This document shows, piece by piece, positions 1 to 8,500 of a stretch of 64,000 bases of DNA. Numbering within the stretch: the first letter of the stretch is position 1; each line of letters starts with the position of its first letter. The notes under the pieces are model-generated. The model was not told where the DNA came from, did not search any database, and saw nothing but the letters and a program-made list of their open reading frames with translations. Origin of the DNA: Desulfuromonadales bacterium (GTDB lineage: Bacteria > Desulfobacterota > Desulfuromonadia > Desulfuromonadales > BM103); contig JAQYVZ010000022.1 of assembly GCA_030145205.1 (NCBI GenBank), forward strand, positions 1 through 64,000. The letters run 5' to 3'. The translations under genes were made by a program, and so were the position numbers.

Positions 1-699
1 CTCGTGCCTGATGCGTACATCGGCAGGCCGAATGACTGCTTCGTCGCAATCAACATGGGCGCAGAGCTGGGCATGGAGCCGTTTCAGGCTATCCAGTCCA
101 TCGCTGTGATCGACGGTAAGCCCTGCCTTTATGGTGACGGTCTCATTGGGGTGGTTAGGGCATCACCAAAGTGCAAGTGGATACAGGAAGAGCTATCGGA
201 AGATGGGTTGACTGCAACCTGTATTACACAGCGTGACGGTGATCCCAAGCCAATATCAGCCTCCTACTCCATGGACGACGCTGTAAAGGCAGGCATTAGC
301 CACAAGCCGAACTGGAAGAAGCACTCGAAGCGGATGCTCCAGATGCGTGCTCGTGCGTACTGCCTGCGCGATGCGTACCCTGACCTACTCAAGGGTCTGG
401 GTGTCGTTGAAGAGCGGCAGGATCATGACGACACGCCCCCACCAATCACTGACTACGAACTGCCCAAGCCACCGGCTGAACCAGAGGCTCTGACACAGGC
501 GAAGGAAGTGTTCGGTGACGGTGTGACACAGACAACAGTCACGCTGGCTGAAGTCGAGCGTGCCATGCACCAGTCGGACTCCATGGAAGAGCTGCTCAAG
601 GCGGCTGACATGGCGAAGCATCTCGATGAGCGGGATCAGGGTACAGCACGCATCACCTACAAGAAGATGCGTGACGCACTGAGGGACGATGGCTCATGA
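1..699 (+). CDS. RecT-family single-strand annealing protein (5' end outside window)
   Basis: The reading frame is open from the first base, so the gene probably begins upstream; the GTG at base 4 is only the first possible start in view. The visible part carries the conserved order of the RecT family: a segment on a chosen-by-experience pattern (MGAELGMEPFQAIQSIAVID), then GDGLIGVVRAS, then KRMLQMRARAYCLRDAYPDL. RecT proteins anneal complementary single strands in phage recombination and replication-linked repair. The last third is charged and probably flexible. The stop overlaps the next start in an ATGA. SSB lies two genes downstream, which fits a recombination operon. The family call is fairly secure; the missing N-terminus cannot be judged here. 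Confidence 0.8.
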   Translation, partial: LVPDAYIGRPNDCFVAINMGAELGMEPFQAIQSIAVIDGKPCLYGDGLIGVVRASPKCKWIQEELSEDGLTATCITQRDGDPKPISASYSMDDAVKAGISHKPNWKKHSKRMLQMRARAYCLRDAYPDLLKGLGVVEERQDHDDTPPPITDYELPKPPAEPEALTQAKEVFGDGVTQTTVTLAEVERAMHQSDSMEELLKAADMAKHLDERDQGTARITYKKMRDALRDDGS

Positions 700-959
700 G
701 TTCAACAACTATCGCACTCATCGCCTTCGCTGGTCTGGTAACAGGCTGGTCGATGGCAAAGATGTTCGCTGACAAGTATCGCAGGCACAGGATCATGAGA
801 CGCATTCATTGCCTCATGGGAGACCACTCACCCGGACCAATACGCGAAGTGGTGGGTGGACGCAGGCAGCAGCGCTGCGACTACTGCGACAAGCTGGTAC
901 ATGAGTATCGGGTCACGAAAGACGAATTGAAACGAGAACAGATTAGGAGAATCTACTAA
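696..959 (+). CDS. Small membrane-anchored protein with a Cys/His pair motif
   Basis: This 87-residue protein has an N-terminal hydrophobic helix (about residues 5-20), then a basic stretch, a GDHSPG segment and a CDYC motif near residues 62-65. The CxxC could be half of a metal site with the upstream Cys and His residues. The gene overlaps RecT by ATGA and SSB by TAATG, so the three are almost certainly co-translated. I do not recognise the family. A membrane-tethered partner of the recombination proteins is only a guess from position. Confidence 0.6.
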   Translation: MSSTTIALIAFAGLVTGWSMAKMFADKYRRHRIMRRIHCLMGDHSPGPIREVVGGRRQQRCDYCDKLVHEYRVTKDELKREQIRRIY

Positions 960-1405
960 TGGCACGCGGAGTAAACAAAGTAATCGCAATCGGGAATCTC
1001 GGTGGTGACCCGGAGACACGCTACGTGCCTTCAGGTGCCGCTGTGACTAACTTCAATATCGCTGTCAGCGAGCAATGGAAAGACAAGCAGACAGGTGAGC
1101 AGAAGGAGCGCACTGAATGGATCAGCATTGAGGTATGGGGTAAGGCCGCTGAAGCCTGTGCCCAGTATCTGAGCAAGGGGTCACAGTGCTACGTCGAGGG
1201 TCGGCTCCAGACAGACAGCTGGGAAGACCAGAACTCAGGTCAGACCAAGTATCGCACCAAGGTGCGTGCTGACAACGTGCAGTTCCTCGGCGGCGGCAGG
1301 GACAACAGGAACCAGCGAGCTGGCGACTCCACCGATCAGGATGGTATGCCACCACGCGGTAGCTCTAACCCGAAGCCTGAGTTCGATGACGACATCCCGT
1401 TCTAA
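959..1405 (+). CDS. ssb: Single-stranded DNA-binding protein
   Basis: The 148-residue protein matches bacterial and phage SSB. An OB-fold begins with [17 protein letters not shown], followed by [14 protein letters not shown], then [15 protein letters not shown] and the beta-strand [12 protein letters not shown] flexible linker leads to the acidic tail DDDIPF, the partner-binding tip typical of SSB. It should coat single-stranded DNA and recruit repair or replication partners, in line with the RecT gene upstream. The start overlaps the stop of the preceding gene (TAATG). The ribosome site is the purine-rich stretch before it. Confidence 0.95.
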   Translation: MARGVNKVIAIGNLGGDPETRYVPSGAAVTNFNIAVSEQWKDKQTGEQKERTEWISIEVWGKAAEACAQYLSKGSQCYVEGRLQTDSWEDQNSGQTKYRTKVRADNVQFLGGGRDNRNQRAGDSTDQDGMPPRGSSNPKPEFDDDIPF

Positions 1406-1417
1406 CTGACAAAGGCA

Positions 1418-1446
1418 TTGACTTCCCTTGGAGGTTCCACTATAAT
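1418..1446 (+). promoter_or_regulatory. Sigma-70 type promoter
   Basis: TTGACT at 1418-1423 and a perfect TATAAT at 1441-1446 are separated by exactly 17 bases. The site lies between the SSB stop and the next gene. Transcription would start near 1453, just ahead of the AAAGGAG ribosome site at 1455-1461, giving a leader of only about 16 bases. The nine bases TTGACTTCC recur in the promoters at 58567 and 60783. Confidence 0.8.
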
Positions 1447-1468
1447 GGGGCCTCAAAGGAGAAGTATC

Positions 1469-2314
1469 ATGAACAAGATTTTAGTAATACACCCGAAGGA
1501 CAAGTCCACGGACTTCCTGAAGCCGATCTACCACGGTCGCAGTGATGTCACTGTGATCACAGGCGGCTGCACGAAGGAAGATGTAGCCAAGGCCATTGAC
1601 GAGCATGACCACATCGTAATGATGGGGCACGGCACGCCACAGGGTCTTCTGGCTATGGGCAACTTCAATGGCAAGACGAAGACGTACAAGCCAAGCCATC
1701 AGGTTCGCGCCAGCGGCAAGCCGGTAACCCCAAGCCAGATCAAGAGCCTTTACAGCTCAACTGGTAAGGCACCCGGACTGCCAAATCGTGAACCCGGTAT
1801 CGATGATGAATGGGACGCTGACCTCAAAGAGCTGAACGAGCTGAAAGAAGATGACTGGTTCACCTCTCGCAAGGTCGGCAGCTACACCGGCTATAGTCAG
1901 TACGGTGGCTACAGTGGTAGCTACCAGAGCCTGAGCACTGGCTACGTGATTGATGACAGCAACGCTGATCAACTGCGCGGCAAGAAGCTGACGGCGATCT
2001 GGTGCAACGCTGACCAGTTCATCGAGTGGAACGATCTCGGTGGCTTCTACACCGGCATGTTCGTTTCGGAAGAGGCTGAAGCCAAGATGATTGGCTGCGC
2101 TGACACCGAGAAGTGGCAGGTGGAGCAGCAGAACTATGCGTTCGTTGAAGTGATCCGTCGATTCCTCGACCAAGACGCTGACACGATGTGCAAGGCTCTG
2201 GACTCTCGCTACGGTCCACTGGCTGAGCGTAACAGCATTGCGAAGTACAACCTGAAGCGGTTCTACTCTCGTAAGGCTGGTCAGGAGTCCGGCACCAAGC
2301 TGGCTGTCCTGTGA
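1469..2314 (+). CDS. Putative caspase-like (CHAT-type) cysteine peptidase
   Basis: I chose the ATG at 1469 because AAAGGAG at 1455-1461 is well placed; the frame is open further upstream but that part overlaps the promoter. The 281-residue protein has alternating strands (KILVIHPKD, DVTVITGG, DHIVMMGHGTPQG). A second block reads LTAIWCNADQF then GFYTGMFVSEEAEA. A His-Gly after one strand (H54) and a Cys after a later strand (C179) is the order of the catalytic dyad in caspase and CHAT folds. Between them lies an insert of about 80 residues, partly rich in Tyr, Gly and Ser. I infer the fold from this pattern only. The target is unknown. It is driven by its own promoter next to recombination genes. 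Confidence 0.45.
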   Translation: MNKILVIHPKDKSTDFLKPIYHGRSDVTVITGGCTKEDVAKAIDEHDHIVMMGHGTPQGLLAMGNFNGKTKTYKPSHQVRASGKPVTPSQIKSLYSSTGKAPGLPNREPGIDDEWDADLKELNELKEDDWFTSRKVGSYTGYSQYGGYSGSYQSLSTGYVIDDSNADQLRGKKLTAIWCNADQFIEWNDLGGFYTGMFVSEEAEAKMIGCADTEKWQVEQQNYAFVEVIRRFLDQDADTMCKALDSRYGPLAERNSIAKYNLKRFYSRKAGQESGTKLAVL

Positions 2315-2559
2315 GCACCAAGGCAATCATAACGATCTTGATCGCCAACTGCGTCACGTTGATCTCTGTCTCTGTGATAGTGATCAGCGTGGCGCACACC
2401 CACCACGAAGAGAAGCTGGATCGCATCTGTGCCCAGCTTGAACAACAACAATGGGGCTACCTCGCCCCACCAATGGAGAGAAATGATGTTTGGATGGCAA
2501 GAGAAAAGGCTAAGAGAGAAATGTGCTCAGCTCGAATCGAGGTGCGGCGACCTGATTGA
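2311..2559 (+). CDS. Small single-pass membrane protein
   Basis: The frame starts at a GTG that overlaps the upstream stop (GTGA). The first 28 residues include a strongly hydrophobic helix (ITILIANCVTLISVSVIVI), followed by a charged tail. Its last 74 bases overlap the next gene in another frame, an unusually long overlap here, so the C-terminal part may be less constrained. A short hairpin (TGGGGC-TACCTC-GCCCCA) lies inside it near 2452-2469. No family is recognised. Confidence 0.5.
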   Translation: MSTKAIITILIANCVTLISVSVIVISVAHTHHEEKLDRICAQLEQQQWGYLAPPMERNDVWMAREKAKREMCSARIEVRRPD

Positions 2560-2908
2560 ATCTGTGCGTGAGCTTCGGGATGAGCGCGATGAACTCACCG
2601 ATGAGAACAGTGATCTGAAAGCCGAGAACAAGCAGCTGCAACAGAAGCGTCAGATGGAAGACGAGATGGTTGCACACAGGCTGAAGATTCGTGAAGAGTC
2701 CGTCAAAATGGACGCTGATAAGCGCATCTCTGAGGCTGAGCGCAAGGCCGCAAAAGAGAAGGACGATGGCATCGCCAAGGTCAAGGACAAGTACCGCGAC
2801 AAACTGGAGAACCAGCTGGAGAAGCGCGGCGACGAGATGAAGGAAATGTACAGCGAAATCCTCACTCGCCTGCCTGACGTGAACATGGCGATCAAGCAGA
2901 AGAGCTAA
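2486..2908 (+). CDS. Coiled-coil protein of unknown function
   Basis: The likely start is the second of two adjacent ATGs, because GGAGAG at 2475-2480 is best spaced for 2486; the frame is open from 2429. From about residue 20 the roughly 140-residue protein is almost continuous coiled coil, with heptads rich in Glu, Lys, Leu and Arg and the RDERDELTDENSDLKAEN segment. It ends in a short non-charged tail. Structural or scaffolding roles are possible, but nothing specific can be assigned. Confidence 0.65.
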   Translation: MFGWQEKRLREKCAQLESRCGDLIESVRELRDERDELTDENSDLKAENKQLQQKRQMEDEMVAHRLKIREESVKMDADKRISEAERKAAKEKDDGIAKVKDKYRDKLENQLEKRGDEMKEMYSEILTRLPDVNMAIKQKS

Positions 2909-2909
2909 C

Positions 2910-3518
2910 GTGGCAACCCTCGGTAAACCCATGGACCCGGAGTCTTACAAACGTGAGCGCTCCGGGTTCTGGAAGCGCCATGTCGATTTAGCCCAAGACA
3001 TCGAGACATGGACCTGCGACAAGCGCAAGCTGAACGATGCGATCTCAAGGGCTATGCTAGACCCAATCTTTGCTCGCGAGTTCCACACCCAAGGGTCACG
3101 GATTCTCGACAAGCTGTGGGGCGAGGGCACAGCAGAAGCGTTCTCGTACCGCACCAAAGGCGATCAGGACAGGGTAAACATGAGGTTCGATATGGGCGCA
3201 ACGCGCAGAAGATACAACGATGACGGAGCAGACGCTATGGCTTACTTACTTGGCACCAACAGCACGAGTACCACCACCACTGGCACCAGCATTAACACGT
3301 GGACAACGGCGAGCACTAACGCCTACATCCGCGACGAGATTGAAGCGCGGGTGATGAGAGATAGGGTCAACAACACACCGCCACCGCAGTTCAAGCCAAA
3401 GAAGAAGGCGCTGGTCAGGAACATGCCGTTCGCCTGCGCACAGGGAACCCTGTTGGCTACCCTGCAACGTGACTTTGACTACTGGGCTAAGGACCAGATG
3501 GAGCTGATCAGTGGCTGA
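2910..3518 (+). CDS. Hypothetical protein with a threonine-rich linker
   Basis: A GTG at 2910 directly follows the upstream stop; an ATG at 2931 is an alternative and neither has a strong ribosome site. The 202-residue protein has a charged alpha-helical N-terminal half, a Thr/Ser/Asn-rich stretch near residues 115-138 that looks like a linker, and a basic proline-containing C-terminal part (about residues 155-170). No recognised motif. The following short gene overlaps its end by 8 bases. Confidence 0.55.
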   Translation: MATLGKPMDPESYKRERSGFWKRHVDLAQDIETWTCDKRKLNDAISRAMLDPIFAREFHTQGSRILDKLWGEGTAEAFSYRTKGDQDRVNMRFDMGATRRRYNDDGADAMAYLLGTNSTSTTTTGTSINTWTTASTNAYIRDEIEARVMRDRVNNTPPPQFKPKKKALVRNMPFACAQGTLLATLQRDFDYWAKDQMELISG

Positions 3519-3690
3519 CTTCGTACACATGAGGAACATCGTGCAGGGAGAAGTCATCAGGATCAGGGAGCGTAGGCCGCTGGAGCAGCAGCCTGAGCTG
3601 CTCTCAGAGCTGATTGAGTTCCTGCAAGGCGAGATTACGTCTGTGACGATCACCCGGCTGAAGGCAACTGAGGAACTCTCAGAGGGTTGA
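3511..3690 (+). CDS. 59-residue hypothetical protein
   Basis: A GTG at 3511, overlapping the end of the preceding gene, opens a 59-codon frame ending TGA at 3688-3690. The product is charged and helical (RIRERRPLEQQPELL, then LIEFLQGEITSVTI). It is included because the spacing and overlap match the rest of this operon. No function can be offered. Confidence 0.5.
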   Translation: MADFVHMRNIVQGEVIRIRERRPLEQQPELLSELIEFLQGEITSVTITRLKATEELSEG

Positions 3691-3700
3691 ACCGTCAGCG

Positions 3701-3723
3701 ATATTCACACATACTGTGAATAT
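3701..3723. promoter_or_regulatory. Perfect 9-bp inverted repeat (operator candidate)
   Basis: ATATTCACA at 3701-3709 and TGTGAATAT at 3715-3723 are exact reverse complements around a 5-base centre. The repeat touches the ATG at 3722 of the next gene, so a bound protein or RNA hairpin would block its translation or transcription. There is no T tract, so it is not a standard terminator. Confidence 0.55.
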
Positions 3724-3928
3724 GAACACGCTGACTGATAAAGTTTTGCCACTGCATGAGAAGGTTGTCCACATCGCCTTCGCCTGTGGCTGTGTGCGCA
3801 CGTTCCACGTGGATCATCAGATGACAGCCCAGCGCTGCCCACAGCACGGCGACCACATGGTCTCGTCTACTGAGGAATGGGTTCGTCGGGCGAGGTCAGC
3901 TGAGCTGCCTTCTCCCTGTCACTGTTAG
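3722..3928 (+). CDS. Small Cys/His-rich protein
   Basis: I take ATG 3722 rather than GTG 3716, which lies within the inverted repeat. The 68-residue product has a CGC motif, then CPQHGDH, and ends in CHC, giving enough Cys and His for a zinc site. It lacks a clear ribosome site. Its last 62 bases overlap the 3' end of the convergent o-spanin gene, so transcripts from the two sides would be antisense to each other here. Reality of the gene is moderately likely. Confidence 0.45.
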   Translation: MNTLTDKVLPLHEKVVHIAFACGCVRTFHVDHQMTAQRCPQHGDHMVSSTEEWVRRARSAELPSPCHC

Positions 3929-4202
3929 CCACGTCAACCACGTCGAACAGGTCAAAGACCAGATCGAGAAGATCGTTGACGGTGACATCCCCATCAAGCT
4001 GAGCGCTCTCTGGATAGTTCAGAGGGCGCGTCAGTGATTCCGGCAGGGGCTTGACTACCTCGATCGGGACTTCAACCGTCCGGGTCTGTGTCACCACTGA
4101 TACCGATGGATCGCTGGCGCAGCTGGTGAGTAGTAGCAGGGCAGGCAGCATCAATACTGAGCGCCATAAGGTCTGCACATTCGGGAATGGTGTCGATTTC
4201 AT
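3867..4202 (-). CDS. o-spanin, Rz1-like outer-membrane lipoprotein
   Basis: The start at 4202 has GGAGAGAG upstream; the frame is open further but overlaps deeper into the i-spanin gene. The 111-residue product has a signal sequence ending in the lipobox LLLTSC, so Cys becomes the lipid-bearing first residue of the mature protein. A proline-containing periplasmic domain follows (VEVPIEVVKPLPESLTRPL). Its first half is embedded in the i-spanin gene in another frame, the classical Rz/Rz1 arrangement, and it runs about 200 bases beyond it. Spanins join inner and outer membranes in the last step of lysis, which implies a Gram-negative host. Confidence 0.85.
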   Translation of the reverse strand: MKSTPFPNVQTLWRSVLMLPALLLLTSCASDPSVSVVTQTRTVEVPIEVVKPLPESLTRPLNYPESAQLDGDVTVNDLLDLVFDLFDVVDVANSDREKAAQLTSPDEPIPQ

Positions 4203-4509
4203 CTTGTCGTTCTCTCTCCAGTCTGTCAGCCAGCGCACGTGCCGCAGCAAGCTCCTGACTGCGCTCTACCAGCACAGCCTCACGTTCGGCAGCATCTGCC
4301 GCCCTACCTGCCGTCATCGCGTCCAGCGCCACCTCAAGCTCTGTGATGGCAGCATCGTTGGTCAGGTTTGCAGTCACGCACTCCTGCGTCTGCTCTACCT
4401 GAGTATCGAGCAGGGCTTCCAGCTCACCGTTACGCTCGTATGAGTTCTTTAGCAGAAAGCCCATAACGCCAAGCACCGCTACGCCCCCACCAATCAGATA
4501 TGGATTCAT
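4072..4509 (-). CDS. i-spanin, Rz-like inner-membrane protein
   Basis: The 145-residue protein has an N-terminal membrane helix (about residues 4-20) and a long periplasmic coiled coil rich in Ala, Glu and Arg. A Cys-containing segment (ECADLMALSIDAACP) near the C-terminus is typical of Rz-type proteins, where it mediates dimerisation. It overlaps the lipoprotein gene in another frame and follows the small membrane protein gene with an ATGA overlap. It should pair with the o-spanin to fuse the two membranes at lysis. Confidence 0.85.
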   Translation of the reverse strand: MNPYLIGGGVAVLGVMGFLLKNSYERNGELEALLDTQVEQTQECVTANLTNDAAITELEVALDAMTAGRAADAAEREAVLVERSQELAAARALADRLERERQDEIDTIPECADLMALSIDAACPATTHQLRQRSIGISGDTDPDG

Positions 4510-4790
4510 AAAACACCATCTCGCGCCTTTGATGGCGCAAATTTACAACGACCGTTACGAATCCTTGCCTCTTCCATGCCCTCAATGTGAGAGACGTGGC
4601 GACTGATGCCATCCACTTTGTCTACAAGACCAGCATGATCGTTATGAAGACCAGTTGCTGTGATCTGCAACTGTGTCACCATGCCACGCAGCTCAGCAAT
4701 GCGCTCCGCTAATCGTGAATGCGAACTAAACAGGCCAACCAAGATAATCAGCGCCTGCCCAGCCAAAAACAACATTATATTCTCGTTCAA
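4506..4790 (-). CDS. Small membrane protein of the lysis cassette
   Basis: This 94-residue protein has one N-terminal hydrophobic helix (residues 4-21) followed by a helical region with heptad-like spacing (SRLAERIAELRGMVTQLQ) and a polar tail. The gene sits between the holin candidate and the i-spanin and overlaps both by 4 bases. It may be a second holin, an anti-holin or a lysis accessory. The topology alone cannot decide. Confidence 0.7.
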   Translation of the reverse strand: MNENIMLFLAGQALIILVGLFSSHSRLAERIAELRGMVTQLQITATGLHNDHAGLVDKVDGISRHVSHIEGMEEARIRNGRCKFAPSKARDGVL

Positions 4791-5077
4791 TGTCCCGGTC
4801 CATTATGAGATGAAGAGCCGCCCCAGTAACTCTCGGTCAGGTCTTTCAGTATTTTCGATAAGATGCCCAGTATGACTGCGGGGAATCCAGCTGTAGCTGC
4901 CGCAGCTGCGGCACCAACAATCGGGTCTTTCGGCATTGCGTTCCAGTCAACACCAATAAACCAGTTCACCACGAAGTACCAAGCGTGAATGAAAAAAGCA
5001 TAGTAGGTAGCCAGCACCACCCTCGGAATGACCCGGTAACTGTTGAGCAGCTCGGCACCTCGGTCCCAGTTAATCAT
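4787..5077 (-). CDS. Holin candidate, two membrane helices
   Basis: The 96-residue protein has two hydrophobic stretches, about residues 16-42 (aromatic-rich, with YYAFFIHAWYFVVNWFIG) and 53-77 (Ala/Gly/Ile-rich), and a short polar His-containing tail. Size, topology and place directly after the endolysin gene fit a holin that forms the inner-membrane lesion releasing the endolysin. It overlaps both neighbours by 4 bases. Confidence 0.7.
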   Translation of the reverse strand: MINWDRGAELLNSYRVIPRVVLATYYAFFIHAWYFVVNWFIGVDWNAMPKDPIVGAAAAAATAGFPAVILGILSKILKDLTESYWGGSSSHNGPGH

Positions 5078-5514
5078 AGCGAGATCGGCCCCTTGTACTC
5101 AAAGTGTGGCAGGTCATCGAAGTTCTGGTCATCGAGAATCACCTGATCCTCATCCCAGTTGCCGCCCCAGCGTATATCAAAACCAAGCGTTCTCCCAATG
5201 CCAATCACCAGACCAGCCATGTAGATGAAGCGCTTCGCGTCTTTCCAGTCGATCGGGTAAGGCGCGACATCAACGGCAGTAGACAGCCAGCCTTCCATCT
5301 CGTTCCCGGCACGATCATGCGGTGGGTTGTGCTTCGACTCACCCGGCCCGACCTTCGTCTTATTCTGCCGCAGCAGCTCAGCCTGACGGTCCCACGAACG
5401 ACGACCTTCGAGAATCGAGATATCGAATTCCCTGACCACGATCTCCATGACCTTGCCCAGCTCAGGGCAGCACGTGTCCAGCTGCGCTCGTGAGGCTTCT
5501 CCAAATGATGGCAT
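5074..5514 (-). CDS. Endolysin, M15-type peptidoglycan peptidase
   Basis: The 146-residue protein shows the zinc-ligand pattern of the M15 (VanY/L-alanyl-D-glutamate peptidase) family: SKH at residues 60-62, AVDVAP with D82, and LPHFEY with H137. WGGNWD near residues 116-121 is the family's aromatic block. There is no signal peptide, so export would depend on the holin. It should cleave the peptide cross-links of the host wall. It opens the lysis cassette endolysin, holin, small membrane protein, i-spanin, o-spanin. Confidence 0.9.
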   Translation of the reverse strand: MPSFGEASRAQLDTCCPELGKVMEIVVREFDISILEGRRSWDRQAELLRQNKTKVGPGESKHNPPHDRAGNEMEGWLSTAVDVAPYPIDWKDAKRFIYMAGLVIGIGRTLGFDIRWGGNWDEDQVILDDQNFDDLPHFEYKGPISL

Positions 5515-5517
5515 TAG

Positions 5518-8500
5518 TTACTCCAAAGTTTTTGCAAGTGAATTAAGCTGCCGCTCACCCAAGTCGTTATTGACCATTTTCAGCAGCTGAAGAGTATTTG
5601 GAGCGTTATCTTCTAGGCGACGTAGGAACGCTGTTGAGTCGTCCACTCCGAAGTTGTCAATCATGTCGATCACCTGACTGGTCTCAAGAGGACGGTCAGG
5701 GTTGTACTCACCACCCGGTCGCAGCTTCCAACCTTCCTTGAACAGCGTGTTGCGTGTCTCTTCAAGGACATCGATCTCCTTCTGCTTGTCTTTCGGGTCC
5801 ATCTCTTCATCGAGGTGGATGTACTGGATCGCCCGGTTGATCTCCTGAATGTTTTCGCGCACACCCTCAAGCGCACCAGCTGCACGGATATATGGCTCGT
5901 GCTCCTTATGGGTTGCCAGATACTCATCGACATTGCCCAGCTTCTCGTGGAACGACAGCGATCCTTGAATCCTTGTCGTCTTATCGAGCAGCTCGTAGAC
6001 CTCAGTCTCGTACTTGGTCCTGCGCGGTGGGTTCTCACCGCGAACAAACCTGCCAAGCACTGGCACGTCCTGAACTTCCCATGCCGGTGGAGCTGGGTAA
6101 TCGAGCGCACGCTGCGTCACCATGTCTGCGGCTTGCAGCATGTAGCGACCGATGGTGCCGGTGTAGCCTGCGTACAGGTTCTGAAGGTGCAGCGGAGAAG
6201 CAATGTTGCCCTCGCCGTACTTCATCTCAGGCATGAACTTCGCCAGCTCAATCATGGTCGGGCTGGTTCGCGTCCGGTACTGATCCTGCGGCAGTCGCTT
6301 CTGCTCGTAGTAGCTGACGATCGGTCGATCCGTGAAGTAGTTGTGGTTGTTCCTCATCTCACGGACTGGCGCAAATGTCTGCGGGATAGGCGACATCGAG
6401 AAGGTCTGCGCGAGCATGTGCATGTACTCCCGCATCAGCGTCTTGCCAGCATCGCTCTCCTTGTCGTAGGCGTAGTTGAACATCATCTCTGGGATGGTGT
6501 TGAAGATAGCGCCAACCTCGAATGGCTTCGGCAGACGGTAATGCTTGTCGCCAATCCACCAGTGGAAGTAAGCATGACGATCCCACATCTCCAGCGCCTT
6601 GTAACGCTCGTCGTCCTTGAAGGCACCGTACAGTGCCAGCCCAGCCAGACCGATGATCAAGCCCTTCATGGTGAAGGCGACCGGGTGCTCGCGTGCGCCG
6701 CGACCAAGACGGTACATGCCCTGCGCTCGTGCGTTCATGAACGGCACTGTCTGGATCAGGAACTGAACGACAGGCCAGTCGCCACCCATGGAGAAGTCCA
6801 TTAGGTCCTTGGCTTCGTATGCGGCCTGCTTCTTCGACTTGCCAGCTGCAATGGCTGCGTTGTAGATCGCCATGCGGTTGGAGTTCTCGATCGATGAGCC
6901 AAGGTGCTTCCACGCCCTGATCAGTTTCATCGGGGAGTCGAGCACCGTGTTCGTGAAGCTCTTCTTCTTCATGGCAGCTTTCAGCAGCTTCTTCGTCTGA
7001 CGTGGGTCACCACCAGTGATGTACCCGTTCTCAAACGCAGCGCCTGCTCCCACCAAGGTGCGCATGGCTTCGTCTTCCACCAGCGCCTCAGTGAAGCCCT
7101 TGATCGCAGACAGTACCGGCAGGTTGCCATGGTCTCGACCGACAACGAACGCTGAGCCTGTGTCTCGAATGAAGTTGGCAATCATGAACGATGGGTCAAC
7201 CGTGATCAGCGTCGTCAGCAGTCGCTTCGGTGCGCGGAACAGGTTGATCCACTCACCGAAGTGCTTCTTATTGATCGATGACATCGATCGGTACAGAAGC
7301 ATGTCGTCGGTGTAGTAGTACTCACGCTTGCCGTCACGCATTACGCTGATCACACCGTCACCTGATGGTGCCTTCATAGCAAACATCTTCGACATGCCGG
7401 TAAGCGCCTCTTTCGGGATGTCGCTTAGGTGTATGCCTTTTTTGGTGTCTGGAACGATGATGCCCCTGTCGAGCATTACCTTCTTTAGCTGATTCATCGG
7501 AATCATCTCAGGCTTCCAGTCCATCGGCTTTTTGGAAACAATGCCTGAGCCACGTAGCGCATCAACGGCTTCGAGCGCTGCGTTGTTCTTCACAGAGGCA
7601 TCCACCAGCTTGGTGATGTTCATGAGGATGTTGCCCATGATGTCGCCTACCCGCTCATCCTTACCAGTGAGCCTGCGGATCGGAGCACGCTGGTTCGCAA
7701 TACCAGCTGTCGGTGACATGCCAGAACCAGCAAGCCGGTCATCGCCTACCCGATAGAACGGCACATAGTCTGCATTCTCCCAAGTGGGCCTCGACTCAGC
7801 GTCAATAATTCCAGATGACTCACCGAAATCGAGCATCTTCCTGTTGAACTCAGCATAGTCTTTCGCTACCCGCTCGAAGTGCGGGAACTTATCGCCAAGC
7901 CTGATCATCGCCTTGATTTCTTTTGGATCAAACAGGTGCTCCCTGCCCTTGCTGATCAAGTCATTGATCGCTTCAATCGCATCACCGACATCGTTGTTTC
8001 GCGTATTCGCAGCCTGTTTCTTTTCTTCGAGCCGCTTCTTCGCTTCATCGGCAAGGCTCTGGTCGGACATCGCGCTGTCAAGCACACGATCGATCGCAGC
8101 CTCAGCCTCTTCCTTGGTAGCGCCAGCCTCTTCCATCAGGCGCTTAACCCAGTTGTATTTAGTGCGAGCGTAGTTCTTCCCCAGCACCTCACGAGGATCG
8201 ATCTTGCGACCAGTCAGCTTCTTCTTGCGGCGCTTACCGGCACGCCCCGGAACGATAACCTCGTTGATGCGCTTGAGGATCATATCCTTGGCTTTCTTAT
8301 CGACAGCCGATACACCGCTCACTGGTGAGGCAGCAGCTGCTGCAACGGCACCTGTCATTTTCAGGAAGTCGCGACGATTTATGCCTCCACCTTCCTCACG
8401 GTAGCCGTCTAGGTAGGCGAGCAACTCGAACACGTCGCCACCGAAGTGCTTGGCGGCATTGGTAACTAAGCGCTGCTGCTCTGGGTTAAGCTCTGCAAAA

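Noticed and set aside
5815-6804. Plus-strand open frame of 329 codons
   Set aside because: Antisense to the LPD38-like end of the giant protein; no start site and no domain features.
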